NCBI RefSeq assembly: GCF_035083965.1
Contig: NC_089736.1
Coordinates: forward strand, 7,195,501-7,259,500
From: Branchiostoma lanceolatum
Lineage: Eukaryota > Chordata > Leptocardii > Amphioxiformes > Branchiostomatidae
Length of the DNA: 64,000 nucleotides
Direction: 5' to 3'
Under the pieces are notes generated by a model, which did not search any database, had not been told where the DNA came from, and saw only the letters and a program-made list of their open reading frames with translations. A program made the position numbers and the translations under genes. Each line of letters opens with the position of its first letter. Within the stretch, counting starts at the first letter, position 1. Below are positions 13,417 through 22,350 of this stretch, in pieces.

Positions 13417-15747
13417 AAATTCAAAGCAGCAACCTATATACTTGTAATTTTTAATTGAACTAAAAATTGTAACGAAGGCCATCTATAATCCTTTATAAAA
13501 AACAGCCTAAAACTATCCCTCTGACCTTGGCCAGACTGTTGGTGACATTGAACAAGTCCTCTGCATCAGGGTGAAAAACAGCAAACACACCGGCCTGGTT
13601 CATCCCCATCTTCAACTCCTGGAAGTGATAAAACAGTCACATAAAACTACAGCCCCTTCCTGATTCTTTGTGATACAACATCATTGTGACATGAAATATA
13701 GATATGATTGATGACATAGATAGCATGATTTAGAAAATTTCGAAAAAAACACTGATGCTTACCTTCATGATCATCCTTATCAGCCATTTCTGCGGTGAAA
13801 AGACAGAAAAAAGCCATCGTTATAGACACAAGCATTTAACTACCACTTACGTCTTGATACAACAGGAGTAACAATTTGTTGTTACTTCTTAGAAAACAAG
13901 AAAAGCAAGAAAACAAAAAAAGGTGGCCACGCAAGAATAAGCAGGAGTGCTGCACAGCTAAAGCAGGGGTATAGAAACTTGAAGTACATGTATGACACAT
14001 CGATGAAGGTTAGACATCCAGGTAAAAAGATACGCCAAATAGCAGTCATAATTTTACTCAAGCAAAATCATATCCATTAAGTTGCTTGAGTAAGTATAAT
14101 TTGATGTACATGTATGACAGTATGACAATAACTAAAGCACCTGTTCCATGGCTGAAGTACTCCTGAGAAGCTTCAGGATACTCTTTCTCACATCCTCTTT
14201 GTTCTTGGCTGCATTGTTGGTTGCTATGGAGTCCAGCAGGTCGTTCACCTCCTGAATTGTCAAACTGGAGAAGAACATTTTTTTCTTTTTCATACATGAA
14301 GCAAACTACATCTATATAATAAAGAAATATGGCTGGACTCACACATGGACTAGCAATACTGAGGACATCCTTTTTTAATCATCACTGTCATATAAACCAT
14401 CTAACTCTACTCAAATATCACAATGTTTAATACCACATTTAATGTACATATTATTATTTATGTTGAAAATAAGTGTCTTATTCTCTTTTAACTGTCTTCT
14501 CCCTGCTGCCTAACTCTGTAAATAATAGGGAATGGGGTGCCAAACGGCTACTTCAGAGTGCTAAAGGTTAAAACCTAAGTACATGATGTACATTTTGTAT
14601 AGCCAGTTTATGATACATGAATGTATGCCTTCAAGTTGATACATGTATGTATTGCTGATACATTTCTGCTGGAAGGCTGATTTTGTAAATATTCTACATG
14701 TGCTGTACATCCTTACCTGCCCTTCTCAGGACACCTGTTCTTCAGGACAAAGTAGGCCACAGCTGCAAAATCACCTGCTTCCTGAAGCAAGAAGATATGT
14801 CCTGTTTAGTCGGTGTGAAACAACTACTTCTAGTAGATATGCATATGCATGGCAATTTCACATACAAAAGTATGATGATTGGTTTAATGCTCTTAATGTT
14901 GTTGTTGACCCTTTTATAATACAGAAACATGTACTAATATTTAAGTATCCATAGTATGAAAGTTTCAAAAAGTATAAAATATATACAAGAATAGTGATAC
15001 CTAAATTCGTCTAAAATTCTCATAGAATTGTAGTTTATATATGTTTTGCATGTAGCAGCAGTAACCCATAAAACCTACCCCTTTCGCATGTGAGGGTGCC
15101 CTGTACTTAAGCAGTTTTAGTGCATCTGGGCTGTCCTTTGCCAAACCCAGGATCTCAATGTAGTATTTGGCCAGGGTAAACTGTAAAGAAAAAGATGACA
15201 TACATGTACATTCAACTTAACATCAAACATAATCTAGACGTCAAAGAGTGAGAGTTTACAAATACCTACAAAGGAAGGACGTTCTCCATACTTGCAAGTT
15301 TTGACATCAATTATTAGTGACAGGGTGACAAGTTGTTTTTTCATGAACATATAACTCATCAGTATAGTAGTAACACATGACAATCAAAGTAATCCCACAA
15401 TGATAACTACATTACCTCTTTGATACCGTAAGCGATCCTTTCCCTCTCACACTGTGGTAGGATGAGTCTCATGGCCGGGTAGAAGGAATCCTCCTGGATA
15501 TACACACAACACTTTATTTATGATGACTTACACATCTAACTTTCTAAGCATGGAATGACGGTTCGGTAATTGGATGAGTGGCCTCAACTGGAAGAGATCT
15601 TTCTACCTGACTGTGGTATGGATCTACTCTGCTCTGCTCTGCTCTACTTTGCTATACTCATTCAAAATCTACTCTGAGTCTGATGTCTGCATGTGCCATA
15701 TTCATAGCAGGCTGTACTACTTATTCACTGACGAATCAATCAATCAA

Positions 15748-15783
<36 letters not shown>

Positions 15784-16254
15784 ATGATCCACCAATACAT
15801 AAATAATTCATTTCTTTGATGAGGTTGGTTGTATGTAACTTGCTATTCATGTTGGCATATCATATTTGATAAGGCATAGTTGAAAATTGTTTTAAATTCT
15901 ACATCATATAACCGTCAATAGATAATAACAACATTATCATTCCTCAGCTGTGACTACTGGTAACGTTAGAATTTTTTTGTATTGATTTGTAGGCAAAAGG
16001 TTTTGCAATGAATTGAATTTGAGCTGTGACTTTGAATTATAGATAGAAAGTAGAACTATGTGCATCATATGTATGAATATAAGAGAACTTACTGTGTTTG
16101 GATCATCCTTGTGTACAGAGTTGTGGAACTCCCTCCACTTGTCTAGGAACTCCTTGAAGATTTTCTTCTTGTTGTCCTTGCCCTTGGCCCTGTCCACTCC
16201 CTCCAGCATGGTACAGAGATGGGTGAACGGCACTGTAGCTGACACAGCCATCAT
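121..16254 (-). CDS. LIG4: DNA ligase IV (complete gene, 29 coding exons)
   Basis: ATP-dependent DNA ligase of non-homologous end joining; with XRCC4 it seals double-strand breaks in the nucleus. Twenty-nine exons with GT/AG borders join in phase to 2757 nt, 918 residues plus stop, against 911 in human. Order: DNA-binding domain (residues 1-250), nucleotidyltransferase with motif I KFDGER (adenylated Lys267), motif III LDGE (322-325), IIIa YCVFD (358-362), IV EGLVIK (421-426), V GWLKVK (441-446), OB fold with motif VI RFPR...RDDK (577-588), BRCT1 (about 655-745, Trp725), XRCC4-binding linker (about 785-815) and BRCT2 (to 918, Trp893). The start is the first of two adjacent Met codons (16252-16254); 21 nt of leader follow an acceptor at 16276-16277, so a non-coding first exon lies upstream. 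No catalytic residue is missing. Exon coordinates are in the three block entries below. Confidence 0.95.
414..770. repeat. 57-bp minisatellite, about 6 copies, in last LIG4 intron
   Basis: Units begin near 415, 471, 528, 585, 642 and 699 and share the core TACAGTACATGGTCCTGTCC followed by TTAGTGCTGAAATGTGATCC. The unit length, 57, is divisible by three, so long open frames appear on both strands without being genes. A second array of the same monomer lies at 5783-6045. Confidence 0.9.
1522..1686. repeat. Long inverted repeat (MITE-like hairpin) in LIG4 intron
   Basis: The left arm starts GCCAAAAATAGTTACTCAAG and the right arm ends with its reverse complement at 1686. Inside are matching segments around GACGTTTCAGACAGCATC and GATGCTGTCTGAAACGTC, with a loop at about 1591-1620. 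The sequence just right of it (1686-1725, TTACCTGGATGTCTAACC) recurs reversed at 14002-14025, so the element is one of a family. Confidence 0.8.
2170..2345. repeat. Dispersed non-coding repeat fragment
   Basis: Contains GGGGGCCCAAAATC and a following segment ending CTTGAGTTATGCTGACTGG, then an AAAC/ACAC-rich tail. The same layout (GGGGGCCCAAAATC, later CTTGAGTTATCGTCCC) occurs at 10775-10875, so this is a dispersed repeat and not unique intron sequence. No coding content. Confidence 0.45.
3893..12607 (-). CDS. LIG4: LIG4 exons 9-22: adenylation and OB-fold domains
   Basis: Coding exons in transcript order: 12501-12607, 11290-11370, 9861-9926, 9375-9421, 8781-8877, 8300-8359, 7836-7936, 7462-7514, 7311-7349, 6402-6497, 5598-5720, 5111-5190, 4425-4530, 3893-4042. 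They encode residues 253-654. The first exon carries the adenylated lysine ([12 protein letters not shown]). Exon 22 is a basic linker ([15 protein letters not shown]) that could serve as a nuclear localisation signal; that role is inferred from composition only. Phases alternate between exons, yet every join restores the family sequence, for example SPN-type split codons at 11290/9926 and 8781/8359. Confidence 0.9.
4228..4375 (-). repeat. tRNA-derived SINE-like repeat
   Basis: Read on the minus strand it contains GAGTTCAAATCCC, a good match to a pol III B box, preceded by TCTGGTGGTTAGTCACC in the place of an A-box region. Lies in the LIG4 intron between exons 21 and 22. Family assignment is by promoter boxes only. 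Confidence 0.45.
4770..4935 (-). repeat. SINE-like dispersed repeat, copy 1
   Basis: Shares long stretches with 33378-33560 (GCAGGGTATAT, GGTTGCTAGCCC, CCCATTTTACAT-like text). On the minus strand it holds GGTTCAAGTCCC, a B-box-like motif. A shorter relative with CACGGGACC lies at 9240-9345. Confidence 0.5.
5783..6045. repeat. Second array of the 57-bp LIG4 minisatellite
   Basis: Four to five units with the same core as the array at 414-770, some lengthened by an inserted TAAACC-type segment to about 66 bp. It lies in a different intron of the same gene, about 5.4 kb away. Confidence 0.88.
6600..7165. repeat. 22-bp minisatellite, about 25 copies, in LIG4 intron
   Basis: The monomer is ATGTCAAAGTGTCTGTACCC plus CC, with two variable sites: A or C at the first base, and T or C in GTCT/GTCC. 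There are no spacers. Because 22 is not a multiple of three, all three plus-strand frames stay open for the length of the array and give overlapping pseudo-ORFs rich in Cys, Pro, Lys and Val. Confidence 0.95.
9235..9350. repeat. Dispersed repeat fragment with CACGGGACC core
   Basis: Contains AAACACGGGACCTCCA, related to GAACACGGGACCCCAA at 4840 and GAATATGGGGCCCCCA at 33456. It directly precedes LIG4 exon 12 in plus-strand order. No coding content. Confidence 0.35.
10060..11130. repeat. Repeat-rich intron segment with two octamer palindromes
   Basis: Two imperfect palindromes, 10343-10382 and 10471-10512, each pair ATTATGCAAAT with ATTTGCATAAT, so both contain the POU octamer in both orientations. 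The following 10570-10960 holds the GGGGGCCCAAAATC repeat also seen at 2190 and a CGCCCCTGAGGCGTCGCC segment resembling 36285-36305. It looks like old mobile-element debris; no open frame has protein-like features. Confidence 0.5.
11506..12239 (+). mobile_element. PIF/Harbinger-like DNA transposon remnant, 734 bp
   Basis: Termini GGCCCAATTCATACAGAG and GGGCCAATTTACACACAG (reverse complement of the right end) form an imperfect inverted repeat of about 33 bp, 25 matching, ending in AGATATCT. It is bordered on both sides by TAA (11503-11505 and 12240-12242), the 3-bp TWA target duplication typical of PIF/Harbinger. Extra AGATATCT motifs lie just inside both ends, as expected of transposase-binding sites. 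The interior is GC-rich, unlike the intron, and has a single short reading frame. Far too short for a full transposase plus Myb-like gene, so an internally deleted, non-autonomous copy. Confidence 0.8.
11669..12001 (+). pseudogene. Truncated ORF inside the Harbinger-like element
   Basis: A 110-residue frame with a good start context (TTTCAAAATGGCGGG). It has a hydrophobic start (about residues 8-25), a basic Arg-rich stretch (33-50, [16 protein letters not shown]) and an end containing [14 protein letters not shown]. Position, orientation and the WEQ... segment suggest the N-terminal remains of a Harbinger transposase or accessory protein, but the catalytic region is absent. I cannot confirm homology without a search. 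Confidence 0.4.
12351..12438. repeat. Dispersed 75-bp repeat family, copy 1
   Basis: Holds CAGCTGCCTA, ACCAATA and GCCAAACAGCTACCTTAGCATTCTG, the divergent form of a unit seen better at 14488-14569, 32327-32402 and 48869-48943. Confidence 0.45.
12646..12905 (+). repeat. tRNA-derived SINE in LIG4 intron
   Basis: The head GCGGCATCGTGTTGGTGTAATGG has an A-box-like TGGTGTAATGG, and GGGTTCGAATCCC at about 12688-12700 is a near-perfect B box. The spacing fits a tRNA head. About 190 bp of unrelated body follows, to CCTCTAAAAGGCCATGGGACTCACC. It does not fold as a whole tRNA because the acceptor stem is not closed. Confidence 0.75.
13173..16254 (-). CDS. LIG4: LIG4 exons 1-8: N-terminal DNA-binding domain
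   Basis: Coding exons in transcript order: 16093-16254, 15416-15493, 15079-15180, 14717-14781, 14141-14264, 13763-13789, 13526-13618, 13173-13277. Together they encode residues 1-252, the helical DNA-binding domain that encircles the nick. Recognisable stretches are [12 protein letters not shown] (exon 2), AYFVLKNRC (exon 4), [14 protein letters not shown] (exon 5), KWLIRMI (exon 6, only 27 nt) and LFSPFKPML (exon 8). Each donor is GTRNGN-like apart from GTGCTT after exon 5, the weakest site of the block. Confidence 0.9.
13381..13412. repeat. (CA)n microsatellite
   Basis: About 14 CA units in the LIG4 intron between exons 7 and 8. Confidence 0.95.
14002..14100. repeat. Partial copy of the 1522-1725 inverted-repeat family
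   Basis: GATGAAGGTTAGACATCCAGGTAA, then GATACGCCAAATAG and CTCAAGCAA, is the reverse-complement order of 1725-1655. It ends with AAGTTGCTTGAGTAA, giving a short hairpin of its own. The central stem of the first copy is missing. Confidence 0.65.
14488..14569 (+). repeat. Dispersed 75-bp repeat family, copy 2
   Basis: TTAACTGTCTTCTCCCTGCTGCCTAACTCTGTA... GGGGTGCCAAACGGCTACTTCAG...GCTAAAGGTTAA. The same sequence in reverse orientation is at 32327-32402 and 48869-48943. Confidence 0.7.
15736..15784. repeat. (AATC)n microsatellite
   Basis: About 12 units of AATC with two AACC interruptions, in the LIG4 intron between exons 1 and 2. Confidence 0.95.
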
Positions 16255-16275
16255 ACTCTGTAGCAGTCTCAGCAG

Positions 16276-17938
16276 CTGAAATAGGGATCAATTTTTCAGG
16301 GGGGTAGAGTGGTTGACTAGTACAAGCCTGCCATGCAGAAGGTTTGGGTTTAATCCTGTCATCCTGTCAATAAATGCCAAAAATTCTTATTGACAGGAAC
16401 ATCCTGTAAAGAGCCTTGGCATAAAGGAATTTACAGTAGTTGATACATAATTTCATATGCCTGAGGCTATTGACAGGACCATCCTGTCAGCAGTAGAGAA
16501 AATTGCACTGCTGACAGGATGATCGATCCTGGCCTGTCAGTAGCCACTTCCATATTTTCATAAAGTTTACTTCCGCATATTCGACGTGCACACGGCCTAT
16601 AGACTAGCAACGAGGCAAAAACTAAAACATGAACGAACTCTAACATACCTTAAGACAGTTATTGCTTGTTACCTTTTGTTAAGATATCCAGAAACCTTCC
16701 GTATAAGTCAGAAAACCAGAAGATTCGTGTTGAAGCACGCCCACAGGACAACAGCACAGATATCGTCTGTTTGCCGCAAAATAGTCGGTGAGTTTACGAC
16801 AGCTACCTTTGCAACCACTAACCAGAATTCACAGAATCATCCTTGTATGCAAATCATCACCAGAAAGCACATTGTAAATCTAGTGTCATGAAATACAAAG
16901 TATGTTTGAGAGTTAATACTGTTGTTCAAGCTGAAAAAAATTATGTGTAGGGTACTTACGACAGTAGACGTAAATTGGCACAGCGCGTTGGAGCAATACA
17001 CTTTTGTGAATGGGGGGTATTAGGATGTAGAAGCCATAGCCTTGTGAATTCGCGCTCCTAGCGAGTATTGAAATCACTACCACAAGTATACATGGTCTTG
17101 AACTCTTGATGACTGACAGAAAATCATTGTCAGTTTTATCTAATCATTTAGGCAAACAAGTTAGATATATTGCTAAGATTTGGAAATTTCGAACTTCTTC
17201 CCCATTGCAAAAGTTAGCATAGACATTTATTTATTCGGAATAGACATGTGTCTATATATTCAGCATAAACATTAAAACTAAAAGGCGGGGATCCGTCGAA
17301 AGTTTCTATCAGTGAAGGTCGCCTTCACTGTCTTTGATATGATTATTTCGGACGATGAATCTACTCTATAACCGGAAGCACGATGTTTTATTGTTTTATT
17401 CAAATTCATCACAATGTGGAAGGGTGAAAGGGGTGTGATGATATATGGCCGTTACAGTAGGTAAACTTACATGTGATTGTCCGGTGTGAATTACCTGTAT
17501 ATTGTGGTGGCAACCATAGGCCTGCAAGTTATCATATCGCCATAAAGACATTACATAAGATCAAGGAATATGCGTAGCATATCTACTTTGTCTCGGGTAA
17601 AAACACATGCGTTTGTAACACGCACCCATGTTAGTTTGTGTAAACGTCACTATTTACGTGAAATATCATCACACTGAAGTTCTCCTGGAGTCCAATGAGC
17701 ATTCTGATTTCATCTCGACCAGTAACGTACTGTGTTTAACACATACTGACGTCCATTAGAAGGTATGTGCTTCACCTTGGCCACATGTCACATGTCTTAA
17801 GCAAACTTTTTCTGAGTAGATGTACTAGTAATTTCTCCGCGTCATACAGTACAAAGCGAGTGTCGTGCCAAGATGATATAACGTTACATCATAAGGAAAT
17901 GTACAGTTGATTTTTGTTTGTTTGTGCGTCGAGTTATG
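16276..17938. other. Region upstream of LIG4: leader intron, repeats and probable promoter
   Basis: No coding exon seen. 16300-16355 has a tRNA-like segment (GGTTTGGGTTTAATCC). 16370-16550 holds several short ACAGGA...TCCTGT inverted repeats. On the minus strand two candidate leader-exon donors are visible: GTAAGT at about 16957-16962 and GTATGT near 16642. The LIG4 transcription start is probably at about 16.6-17.1 kb. The lower-coordinate part of the ST8Sia-like 3' UTR enters from the other side, ending at poly(A) signals near 17387-17400. Confidence 0.5.
17387..17400 (-). terminator. Candidate poly(A) signals of the sialyltransferase gene
   Basis: TTTATT at 17387-17392 and 17395-17400 reads AATAAA twice on the minus strand, about 760 bp past the stop codon. 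No transcript evidence. Confidence 0.4.
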
Positions 17939-18134
17939 CTAGGGTCACATTTCCTAACCGGGGCCCGGCCGGGCTGTTTGCGGAAACGAAAAATTCAAGT
18001 GTTTATCATTGAATATGTACAAGCTTTGCTCTTGAATAATTGTTGGAACGTTTTGTGTTTTGTCGTCTTTTATATCGTACTTTTCGTTCCCAACGACTGC
18101 CCGACCGGGCCCCGGATATAAAATGTGACCCTAG
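17939..18134. mobile_element. 196-bp MITE in the 3' UTR of the sialyltransferase gene
   Basis: The ends read CTAGGGTCACATTT and its reverse complement AAATGTGACCCTAG. The arms stay complementary for about 53 bp through CCGGGGCCCGG and GAACGAAAA/CGAAAA, at roughly 80% identity, around an AT-rich centre. No protein frame. It lies 26 bp beyond the stop codon and reads through as a strong GC-rich stem in the transcript. I see no clear target-site duplication. Confidence 0.85.
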
Positions 18135-18160
18135 TATTAGTCTGTCCTTTCACTGTTATC

Positions 18161-21046
18161 CTATGACGAACACCTGTCTGTAGTCATGTGTAAGACACCG
18201 CGGTCGTGCAGGCCTTGCAACACCGCGAATTCCTCCGGCATGGAGTGGTGGCGAACCCTCTGGTGCAGGGCCGACATCGTGACGTTATCGTAGTAGTGAT
18301 GAGTCAGCACCCGCCCCTGTCTGTCCCGGTCGAAGGGCCAGAAGCCGTATAGACGGGTCTCCGCACACATACTCAGGGCAGCGCCAACGAAATACAGACC
18401 TGGGAACAAGAAGTAAGAACAAGTCGTGAGGGGATCATCTTTTGCAGCTAGAGGTCGAAGATTGTGACCTCTCTTTTTAGAGTTGCAGCCCGTTTCTTTC
18501 ACAAATTTTTGCTGGAATGATTGGGTTCAATTACCATGAAGACATATATGCACATGGCCCATGATATACAATATTACATGAGAGGCTACGAGCACGACTT
18601 TGTACGGCAGAAGTGTTATACTTGTGTTCTGATACTCTATGATGCACACTACAGTACAATTATCTATAACGTTAAGTGACATTTAAAACGCAAGTTAAAA
18701 CGCAAAAAAACACTTTACCTGAAGTCAATCTTTTTTCCTTGATGTTATACTTCCCTTTCCAGAATTTCGTAGCCAAGTCGAGGTGTTGGGGGTGTCCAAA
18801 TATGACAGTTGCGTTGGTAGTTTTTCCCTTGGCGTTCTGTACAGCTTTGTAGGCGGAAAAAGACAGCTTCGCACAGAACCTGTACGTAAACGCGCTGAAG
18901 TACAGGTACGCGTCTTGGTAGTGCCTCGTGTAGTTCAGAAACGCTTCTTGATTAGCTTTTGATCGAAGACTGTTGAACCTGAAAAAAGAAGACGAAAAAT
19001 ACAAACCACTTTTAACTCTACTCTACGCCATCTACTTACCCCGAATAGAGTTGTAAACGATTCTCTCTAGATCCCCTCTGAAATATCCACTTCTCAGAAG
19101 TAGCGCATGCTAGCGTCTTGCAAGGGCACCAAATTGCAACGAACCACCTTTTGGACATATAGATTTAGATAACTAATCCGTACAGATCTTACCTGTGTCT
19201 TAAAATGGTTGGATTCGCTGAAACTAAGTTCGTTTTCTTCCCCACATCGACCGTGTAGTTCCTCATTTGCGGCAGGTTCATTCTGAAGTTTGAAAATAAG
19301 AAGCAGGCAAAAAATAAAACCTGCACAATGCGAGCAAGATTTGGTAATCTCTAGTGGTGGGAATGTAAATTCGATTGATTGAAAATTTGAGAGAGTCACG
19401 AATGCTACTAGTTAGTAAACGTCGGAAAAACTGGAGACTTTCGGCTTTAAAAATACCTTATCCAATATTACATTTACAACAGAAAAACGTTTGAAGTCGT
19501 TCCATCAGTTGCCAAAGTGTCGATGTACAATTTGTACATCATTGTTCTAAAACCCTCTGCTTCCTGGCTTCCATTATATTGCTATTGGTTGAAGCAGGAA
19601 CGGCTGGTGTGTTGGTAGGTTGAGTAGCACTAGGCCTTACCTGATGACGAAGTCTGCAGAGTCAATCTCCGTACCACAGCCACTATTCACCAGGATCCCT
19701 CCGTTCCCAACCACGCTGCACGTCCTGTACTTCCTGAAGCCGAATGGCTGGTCCTGATTTTAAAGGAGTGGTTTTCAAGTTCAATTTCAACTTTATTTCA
19801 GGCACCTGGCCCTCATAATCCAATATTGATTATTGGTTTTGATTAGGTTCCAAAACATCCCAGAAGACGCAAAGATTTTCATGAACCAATGAGGTTATAT
19901 GAGTATCAATGTGTCTTCCTAACTTACTTATGGTATGCACAGAACTCACCCTGGGTAACCAACTGTACAAGTCCTTGGAGATGTTGAAGTATCTCTTTTC
20001 TGCCTGGTATTTTAGAGAACTGTTCAACTTCACGTTTTTCTGCGTCATGACGAATAAGTTTTGCGTCTTTGTTGCCTCTTCCTTTTCAACCCTATCGTGT
20101 CGTAAACATAAAAGATACTTAATAAATCTTGTTTTCCTTTTCGAGCAGAAAGGGAAAAACAAATGTGGAAAAAAAAGACGGCACATAAATGGGATTGCTT
20201 GCAACGTACAGCAATTAATGAATAATTGAAGACAGATTAATGATCAATTTCATGAGCAATTGATGTAGAGATTATTGTATTCCAATCAGCTGGCCTATCG
20301 CATTTGGTCTAAAGCTAGGCGAGGGTGCATCATATCAACTACAAGCTTCTGCTATCAGATGTCAATAGTTTATCACCTGAACTGATCTGCAGCTGTTACG
20401 TTGAAAGTCCATGGAGCTTGGGTATATACAGTGGAAACAGCTTCAGGGGGTAAGGGATTGTGTGTTAGAGATGTCCCGTTGCTGGTTGTCACATTGTTCT
20501 CTGTCTCTGACCCATGGTTGCTGTTCTTTACTGCACCTCTCAGTGCCTCTCCTATACCTGGTTGAGTGACTGTGTCATCTTTGCTGTTGTTTTGTATTCT
20601 CCTGTTGAAGGTTACATGGCAATCATATGAGTCGTGTTAGATTCTCTTACCTGAGTACTTAAGAATATGCCAACAAAGTTATTACTTTCTGATTATTGCA
20701 ATAAAGATAAGCTGCAATTCTTTATGATTAATATTCGAAGAAAAATAAAAAAGTAAGTTAATGAACAAAGGATTTTGAAAATAACAACGCTCATACGTAG
20801 ATCCACCACAGCTCCATCGAGCATCATGATATACGAACTTGAGTTTGTTTATTGTTTACGATACCTGCTTGATTCTCGCCATACTGCTGTCCTTTCGCTG
20901 AGTCCAGATCCTCCATTTTGTTCTTTGTTGTGGAGGAATTCGGCCAGGCGCATGTCATGTTGCATCATAACCCGCCTGATGAGGACGACGTTCAACGAAA
21001 TGGAAACTGTCAGAGCAAGGACGTACAGGATTGCGCGTCTATTCAT
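18161..21046 (-). CDS. ST8Sia-like alpha-2,8-sialyltransferase (complete, 7 exons)
   Basis: Type II Golgi glycosyltransferase of family GT29 that transfers sialic acid from CMP-sialic acid to glycans. Exons in transcript order: 20865-21046, 20377-20601, 19950-20091, 19641-19753, 19193-19282, 18719-18978, 18161-18399. All joins are in phase: 1251 nt, 416 residues. Residues 5-24 are a signal anchor; the stem (to about 180) carries many N-glycosylation sequons. Sialylmotif L runs from Cys195 ([20 protein letters not shown]) across the next join, motif S is [20 protein letters not shown] (about 337-356), motif III is HHYYDN (371-376) and motif VS is HHSMPEEF (388-395). Cys195/Cys349 and Cys209/Cys414 match the two disulfides of ST8Sia enzymes. 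HYYDN and MPEEF favour ST8Sia over ST3/ST6 families. Which member, and whether it makes di- or polysialic acid, cannot be told from this. Confidence 0.92.
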
Positions 21047-22350
21047 AGCGCTGTTGGATATGTGAAATAGGCAGACAGTTGGACCGTTGTCAAGGATTGC
21101 CTACCGACTCATTTGATTTGAAGGGGGAGTTCGTGCCAAGCTTAAGTCGTACACTTCTGTAAATGAGTACAATTCAATTTCAACCGCCGGGAATAATTTA
21201 CTGCAATATAAAAGCTGTCTAACCTGCTGGAAAACCCTTAATATCAGGCTGCTTGTTTCAGCTGGGTTCTGATTCCATTGGGGAAGTCGACACGCCGGTC
21301 TCCCGCACAGCAAAAGGGAAGGTACTAGTGACGAAATGTTTACCCAAGAGAGCGAGTACGTGTCCAGGTATTGTCCTTGGCACCTAGCCTCTACATTCCA
21401 GAGAGTGTGATGACCCTGTTGTCATAGATCATGACGCTTTTTTTTTTAGTTGGGCCTCACACCCAGTAAGAGTCACGAACACTTATAACCGATCTGACTT
21501 ATCTGACCGATGCTATAGACCATTACTCACCTTTAATACCTGATCGCTGATGGACTTTGTAAAGAATGAAGATAGTTCCCTAACCGGGAAATTGCACGTT
21601 AAACTTGTTGGTGGATCGAGAAAAAGCAGATAAAATAAACGTCACTTCTCACCCGTGACTGTGACAACTTACGTATATCCCTATGACCAAAGGAGGTTTT
21701 AAACCTATGACGTTTATTGAAGGAACAAAGCCCCGAGGTAGGTTGTTAATCTGTTTGGATCATCAGCAAACGGAGCTATTCGGTGTGACCTGCGCCTATT
21801 GGCCACAGCTAAAGGGCCTAAAGGAAGGAATTACGATCCGAATAGCGCAGATTCTCTTGGCAAGGGCATTATATACTGTAGTGTCCTTGGCTTAAGCTAC
21901 CCAATAGATTCTACAGGGAACACTGATAACCCTAACATCTGGCGTCGAATCCATGTAGCAAATAATGTCAAACCTGGCATAGACAACCATCTGGCGCTGG
22001 CAACCACACTTAACCAGCCCCGTCCATTTCTACCTGGTTCTGTCCTGAGCAGCCACCTGTCCTGAGCAACCATTTTTGCTCAGTTCCTTGAGTGGTTGCT
22101 GAGGGCAAGTTTGACTTTACACCAAAACATTAGGCGTTCAAAACATAGTACTCACGAGCAATGGAGTACCACCAACAGGAAAACAAAAGCATGTGTACTT
22201 ATCAATCATATTCTTTTCAGAACATCCGTCGGAGTGACAGCATCCTCTTGCACACTAAAATGTCTTCAAACACATCAAAAATCATCGGAACTCAATTTTT
22301 CCAGCACATTTTAGAGAACTTGATAAAAAACTACATTAGTACAATGTAAA
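21047..22350. other. Upstream region of the sialyltransferase gene
   Basis: Between the start codon at 21046 and about 22.35 kb I find no credible exon. Short frames around 21683-22065 lack domain features or splice support. It probably holds the promoter and any non-coding first exon of the sialyltransferase gene. No CpG-dense core or TATA box stands out. Confidence 0.4.
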
